Positions 59,314 through 64,000 of a DNA stretch of 64,000 nt are shown here, one piece after another. Below the pieces are notes generated by a model. It did not search any database, had not been told where the DNA came from, and saw only the letters and a list, made by a program, of their open reading frames with translations. Positions within the stretch are counted from its first letter, which is position 1; each line of letters starts with the position of its first letter. The position numbers and the translations under genes are program-made. Source of the stretch: Liopterus haemorrhoidalis (Eukaryota; Arthropoda; Insecta; Coleoptera; Dytiscidae); assembly GCA_963971575.1 (NCBI GenBank), contig OZ020619.1:20094813-20158812 (forward strand), given 5' to 3'.

Positions 59314-62300
59314 TACAGTTCATGCACGCTTGGACGTATTTCTTTGTGAAACGCCCCATTTTGGGAAACCAGTAAGTTTCCTTTATTAATTTTAAGCAAC
59401 GCTCAACGCCGGGGTGACCAACATCATCATGATGTTTTCGTAGTAGACTGAATCTTGCCATCGCCGGGACATACAGTCGATCACCCAGCAGCGTCTTGCG
59501 GTACAACCGCCCGTCCTGTAATTTAAAGTCGTTAACAATACCTTTGTCAGCTGTACCTGCCTGCAGCGCCTCTACAATCGAGTGCGCCTTCTCGTCCTGC
59601 AGCTGAACTGTCAGAAACCAATCATCATCGTGGATCTGCACCAGGTTCACTGAGACGGGGTTACGGCTCAGCGCGTCAACATGCTGCATCCTGGCTCCCA
59701 GCCTGTACTCTACTTCCATGTCGTACTCTTGTAGAGTCATCCACCAACGAGCGATGCGGGGCACCAGGTCTCGTTTAAGCATGGTAGCTCGCACAGAAGT
59801 ACAATCGGTGATAGCCTTAAAATGTATACCCACCAGATATACCCGGAAACGTTTTACCGTTTCCACGAGCGCCAACGTCTCTAACTCAAAGCTATGGTAC
59901 TTCTGTTCGGCTGGTGTGGTTACCCTGCTGAAGTAGAGCACCGGCCGCAAGGATCCGTCGTTTTGTTTCTGCAATAGGATTCCACCCAAGCCGCTCGGAC
60001 AGGCGTCTGTATGTATCTCCGTCTCTGCATGACTATGGTACAGTGCCAACACAGGTCGTTCCACCAGCAGCTGCTTCAGCTTTGCGAACGTCTCGGCTTG
60101 GCTGTCGCCCCACTGCCACGTAGTCTGCTTCTTGGTCAGTTCAGTTAATGGTTTAGCTACAACAGCAAAGTTCGGTATGAATTTCCTGAAATAACTCGTT
60201 AAGCCTAATAACTGTCTTACGCCATGTACATTTTTGGGTACAGGAAAGTCGCTTACCGCCGTGATTTTGCGCTCTCCAGGTCGGATACCGCCGTCGCTTA
60301 TGTCGTGGCCCAGATATGTTACCTTGTTTTGTAAGAAAGAGCATTTAGCTAAGTTTAATTTCAATCCGGCTCTTGCCACCGATTGTAGCACCTCCTCCAA
60401 CTGACGGAGCCCGCCAGCTATGCTCTCGGTGGGTATCAGCAGGTCGTCCATGTAAGCCAGCACCTGGTCACTCCTTCTGGAAGAGAGCTGGGGCATTCGC
60501 GAGCCCGAAGGGGACTCTTAACCACTCATAGTGACCATCCGGAGTAATAAATGCAGTTTTATGTACAGAGTCCACATGCATAGGGACTTGGTGATAACCT
60601 TGGGCTAGATCAAGTGTACTATAATAACACTTACCCGCTAACTTGGTGAATTCATCCTCCACCAGTGGCATCGGATGTCGATCTTTCACTGTTACCTTAT
60701 TTAGTGCGCTATTGTCAACGCACATCCGACGTCCGCCGTTTGCTTTTGGGACAAGTACGATGGGGCTTGCGTACTCCGATTCAGACTCTCGTATGGCCCT
60801 GCTGTTAAGTAGCGTCTGCACTTTTTGTTTCACCGTTTCCCTCTCTGCGAGTGACAGCCTGTACGGGCGGTGGTATATCGGTGTACGCGTGGTTAACTGG
60901 ATTCTCATTTCCCCCAAGTGGGTGAGCCCCAAATCTTCATCCCCACTCGAGAAGCAATTTTGCAACCGTGACAAGAGCGCTTCCAATTCGCTCCTTTCAC
61001 TTTCAGCGATATCACCCACCTTGACATCTGCAAAGCTTAATTTATTATTAATGATACTCACCGAGTTCACCGGTTCCGGGTCTTTATCTGGAAAGATAAC
61101 AAAGCCGCGCGCCAGCGGGTGTTTGGTGGGCCAGATAACGCCCCTGAGACTCTGATTCCAGATTCTCATCTTCATGTTCCCTGGCCCCAAAAGTGCCCCC
61201 TTTACGATAAGTTCAGAGGTGTGTCGCCGGACCGTCCGTTCCTTGACGAGCAGGAACACACCTTCAGGCAGTCCATCCACCGTGACTGCTGGGCTCTGGT
61301 CGTCGTTGGGTAGAAGCCAGGCATCCTCGACGAGCCGTACTTCCAACTTCTGCTGCCATGGCTCGTCCAGGTCATCATCCTCCAACGCCAGCTTTTGGAG
61401 GAAGTTTTCCTCGCGCGATAGGCTCACCGTGCCGTCCCGCACAAGTAGGACCACCTCGCCTGACGAGAGCGTTGGCTGCCCTATCAGTATGTCGGCTCCC
61501 GACAATCCACATGTCACCACCAACGGGTGCATCTTGACACCGGCACCGTCTATGATGACGGACAGCTCGACCTTACCTAAGGTCCAAGCCATCCCTCCAC
61601 CGAATCCATGTAACTGCTGCCCATTTGCAGACAGCGTACACTGCAAACGCCGTGCACATTCCCCCGTGATGAGGTCGTGGACACTACCCGTGTCGATGAA
61701 GGCTCTCAGCGGCACGCCGGCGCTGGTCTTCATCCACTTTTTGTAGCTCTTCGCGGCATCCACGAAGCTTACCTGTGGTCCGCGACGTTGGCCAGGACAA
61801 TCCATGGCCCAATGCCCTTCCTCGCCACACTTGCGGCACCGCTGCGTGCGAGGCCTCGGACACTCGCGGCTCACGTGGGTCCCCACCTCTTGGCAGTTGT
61901 AGCAGCGTCCCTAACCGTCCATCGCCGGGTGCCGGTTGGCCCTCGCCGTTGCCTCGGACTGCTGCCCTCCGCGTCGCTGGCTCGAACGTTCCCCACGTCC
62001 GCCGTAGGCTGCTCGTCGTTCCATGCGCCGTTGGTCCGGAACAGCCTCTCTGCCAGCTGGTCTTCGCACGGGAACTGCCTCTCGCTCCCTAGGTCGATGG
62101 ACAGGAGCATCCTCCTCGTAGCGGTCCAGCATGGCCAGGAAGCCGGTGTACAGCTTGTTCGGCTCTTGGCAGTCGAATGCCCTAGCATTCAACTGCATCG
62201 CAAGTGGGAGGCCGTCGATGATGCAGGAGATTGCTCGCTCACCTGTGATGCCCACACGCTCGCACATGGCAAGCTTCGCCCGATAGTAGCGAGCAAGACT

Positions 62301-62735
62301 CTCCCCGGGAACCTTTTGCCGCGCCAGTAGCTCGCGCAGCATCTTCGCAAAGTCATGCTGTTGAGGGAACGCCGTCTTCAGCATGATCTTCCACTCCGCC
62401 CAGGTGTGGTCGTACTTGAGAAGCCGATTGAACCACGCTCTGGCTTCTCCCCTCAGCTTCGCCTGCATGTACAGGGATTTCTCGTACTCGGTCCACCCGT
62501 GTACACACCCCAGCTGGTCGATGCGAGCCAACCAAATGTCGACATTGGCCTCACGGTCATCGGGATCGAAGGGGTCCAGGATGTCAGCTCCGGCTCTGAC
62601 GCTGGATACTCCACCGCGTATCGCTGACTCACCGGTCTCGCTTCCTGCAGTCGCGTCTATCTTGGCTGCCTTCTGGGCCTACATATCCCGCAACTCAGCC
62701 AGCAACGCCTTCAGCTGGGCCTGCATTTCCTGCAT
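59314..62735 (-). pseudogene. Inverted Gypsy-B copy: gag to partial integrase
   Basis: Read on the minus strand, Gag starts at 62735, meets TAG near 62680 (a Gln codon elsewhere) and TAG at 61911-61913 (a Trp codon elsewhere). Zinc knuckles (CRKCGEEGHWAMDC), protease and RT are then open at 61886-60468. A 29-nt loss near 60475 shifts the frame just before YMDD, and RT-RNase H-integrase continue open from 60496 to the CMNC of the integrase finger, where the copy ends at the junction. It lies head-to-head with the plus-strand Gag and back-to-back with the plus-strand integrase. Confidence 0.9.
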
Positions 62736-62741
62736 ATTAAC

Positions 62742-62955
62742 ATATTAACCATTTGGTCAGGTTACCATTTGGTCAGTTAACCATTTGGTCAGCTAACCAT
62801 TTGGTCAGCTAACCATTTGGTCAAGTAACCATTTGGTCAGTTAACCATTTAGTCAGCTAACCATTTGGTCAGCTAACCATTTGGTTAGTTAACCATTTGG
62901 TCAGTTAACCATTTGGTCAGTTAACCACTTGGTCAGTTAACCATTTGGTCAGCTG
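62742..62955 (-). repeat. Inverted 16-bp minisatellite
   Basis: About 13 units of the minisatellite lie in reverse orientation (TAACCATTTGGTCAGT), upstream of the inverted gag as in the other copies. The array ends in GGTCAGCTGACCAA, a palindrome where minus-strand minisatellite meets plus-strand pol. Confidence 0.9.
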
Positions 62956-64000
62956 ACCAAGAAGCAGACTACGTGGCAGTGGGGCGACAGCCAAGCCGAG
63001 ACGTTCGCAAAGCTGAAGCAGCTGCTGGTGGAGCGACCTGTGTTGGCACTGTACCATAGTCATGCAGAGACGGAGATACATACAGACGCCTGTCCGAGCG
63101 GCTTGGGTGGAATCCTATTGCAGAAACAAAACGACGGATCCTTGCGGCCGGTGCTCTACTTCAGCAGGGTAACCACACCAGCCGAACAGAAGTACCATAG
63201 CTTTGAGTTAGAGACGTTGGCGCTCGTGGAAACGGTAAAACGTTTCCGGGTATATCTGGTGGGTATACATTTTAAAGCTATCACCGATTGTACTTCTGTG
63301 CGAGCTACCATGCTTAAACGAGACCTGGTGCCCCGCATCGCTCGTTGGTGGATGTCTCTACAAGAGTACGACATGGAAGTAGAGTACAGGCTGGGAGCCA
63401 GGATGCAGCATGTTGACGCGCTGAGCCGTAACCCCGTCTCAGTGAACCTGGTGCAGATCCACGATGATGATTGGTTTCTGACAGTTCAGCTGCAGGACGA
63501 GAAGGCGCACTCGATTGTAGAGGCGCTGCAGGCAGGTACAGCTGACAAAGGTATTGTTAACGACTTTAAATTACAGGACGGGCGGTTGTACCGCAAGACG
63601 CTGCTGGGTGATCGACTGTATGTCCCGGCGATGGCAAGATTCAGTCTACTACGAAAACATCATGATGATGTTGGTCACCCCGGCGTTGAGCGTTGCTTAA
63701 AATTAATAAAGGAAACTTACTGGTTTCCCAAAATGGGGCGTTTCACAAAGAAATACGTCCAAGCGTGCATGAACTGTGCGTTCAGCAAAGGGAGTTATGG
63801 CAGAGCGGAGGGTCTGCTACGCCCCATTGAGAAGAAGGCAATCCCCTTCGACACGGTGCACGTCGACCATCTGGGACCTTTTGCACGAAGTGTACGCGGG
63901 TACTCTTACGTACTCATGGTGGTGGACGCGTTCACCAATACACCCTCGCAAGAGCAACGCGCACTCTGAAGTCTACAGGGGTGATTACTATACCTAAAAA
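62956..64000 (+). pseudogene. Gypsy-B copy 3: end of RT, RNase H and integrase, cut by window end
   Basis: The plus strand resumes at TGACCAAGAAGCAGAC, the end of RT. The Trp codon that is TAG in copy 2 is intact here. RNase H (HTDACPSG, ELETLAL, VDALSRN) and the HHCC finger (HDDVGHPG ... CMNC) are open. A 1-nt loss near 63937 (after VVDAFT) shifts the integrase core out of frame, with a stop at 63969. The rest of integrase lies beyond the window. Confidence 0.88.

Overview
The window is eukaryotic repeat DNA, almost certainly from an arthropod and probably an insect. I base this on the AT-rich composition, the dense nested Ty3/Gypsy, Ty1/Copia and APE-type non-LTR retrotransposons, Copia elements carrying the GGTTATGGGCCCAG primer site known from Drosophila copia, and GTCT-rich intergenic repeats. 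I cannot name the species. I found no host protein gene, rRNA gene, canonical tRNA gene, CRISPR array or bacterial-style operon. Nearly every base belongs to a mobile element, its remnant, or a satellite.

Layout. (1) 1-26621 holds two tandem copies of a composite unit of about 10.6-10.75 kb, and 26622-27205 holds a scrambled start of a third. Each full unit contains, in order: an internally deleted CR1/Jockey-like element with 7-bp target duplications (ORF1, the front of the endonuclease, a TA microsatellite, a 3' UTR); a 16-bp minisatellite; a Ty3/Gypsy gag-pol ('Gypsy-B') with a 3' LTR but no visible 5' LTR; a Helitron-like 3' end; and noncoding repeat with a tRNA-derived SINE-like head. 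In unit 2 a second, complete Ty3/Gypsy element ('Gypsy-A', 12999-18239) sits in the TA microsatellite. (2) 27206-45888 is a satellite array with a monomer of about 631 bp, split by two full-length Copia elements: Copia-1 (minus, 30756-35356) and Copia-2 (plus, 37839-42455, with a perfect 5-bp target duplication). Copia-3 (plus, 45889-54004) ends the array. Copia-3 carries a nested 5'-truncated non-LTR copy with a complete reverse-transcriptase frame and a 711-bp triplication inside its own reverse-transcriptase region. (3) 54005-57333 is degraded noncoding repeat, including a diverged empty-site copy of the sequence the CR1-like element entered in the 10.6-kb units. (4) 57334-64000 is a third, rearranged copy of the minisatellite/Gypsy-B segment, in which an inverted Gypsy-B interrupts a forward one.

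Functionally these are copy-and-paste elements: Gag packages the RNA, protease/RT/RNase H make cDNA, and integrase inserts it. Most coding copies are broken by stops or frameshifts. The most intact frames are Gypsy-B copy 2 and Copia-1 (one in-frame stop each), the CR1-like ORF1 of unit 2, and the truncated RT frame at 47446-49148. LTR comparison by eye suggests Copia-2 is youngest (1 difference in 176 bp), Copia-1 and Gypsy-A intermediate, and Copia-3 older. The most unusual structures are the Copia-3 triplication, whose two junctions carry the same 25-nt piece of the element's own gag; the shared 5'-LTR-less Gypsy-B with its minisatellite; and the inverted Gypsy-B arrangement.
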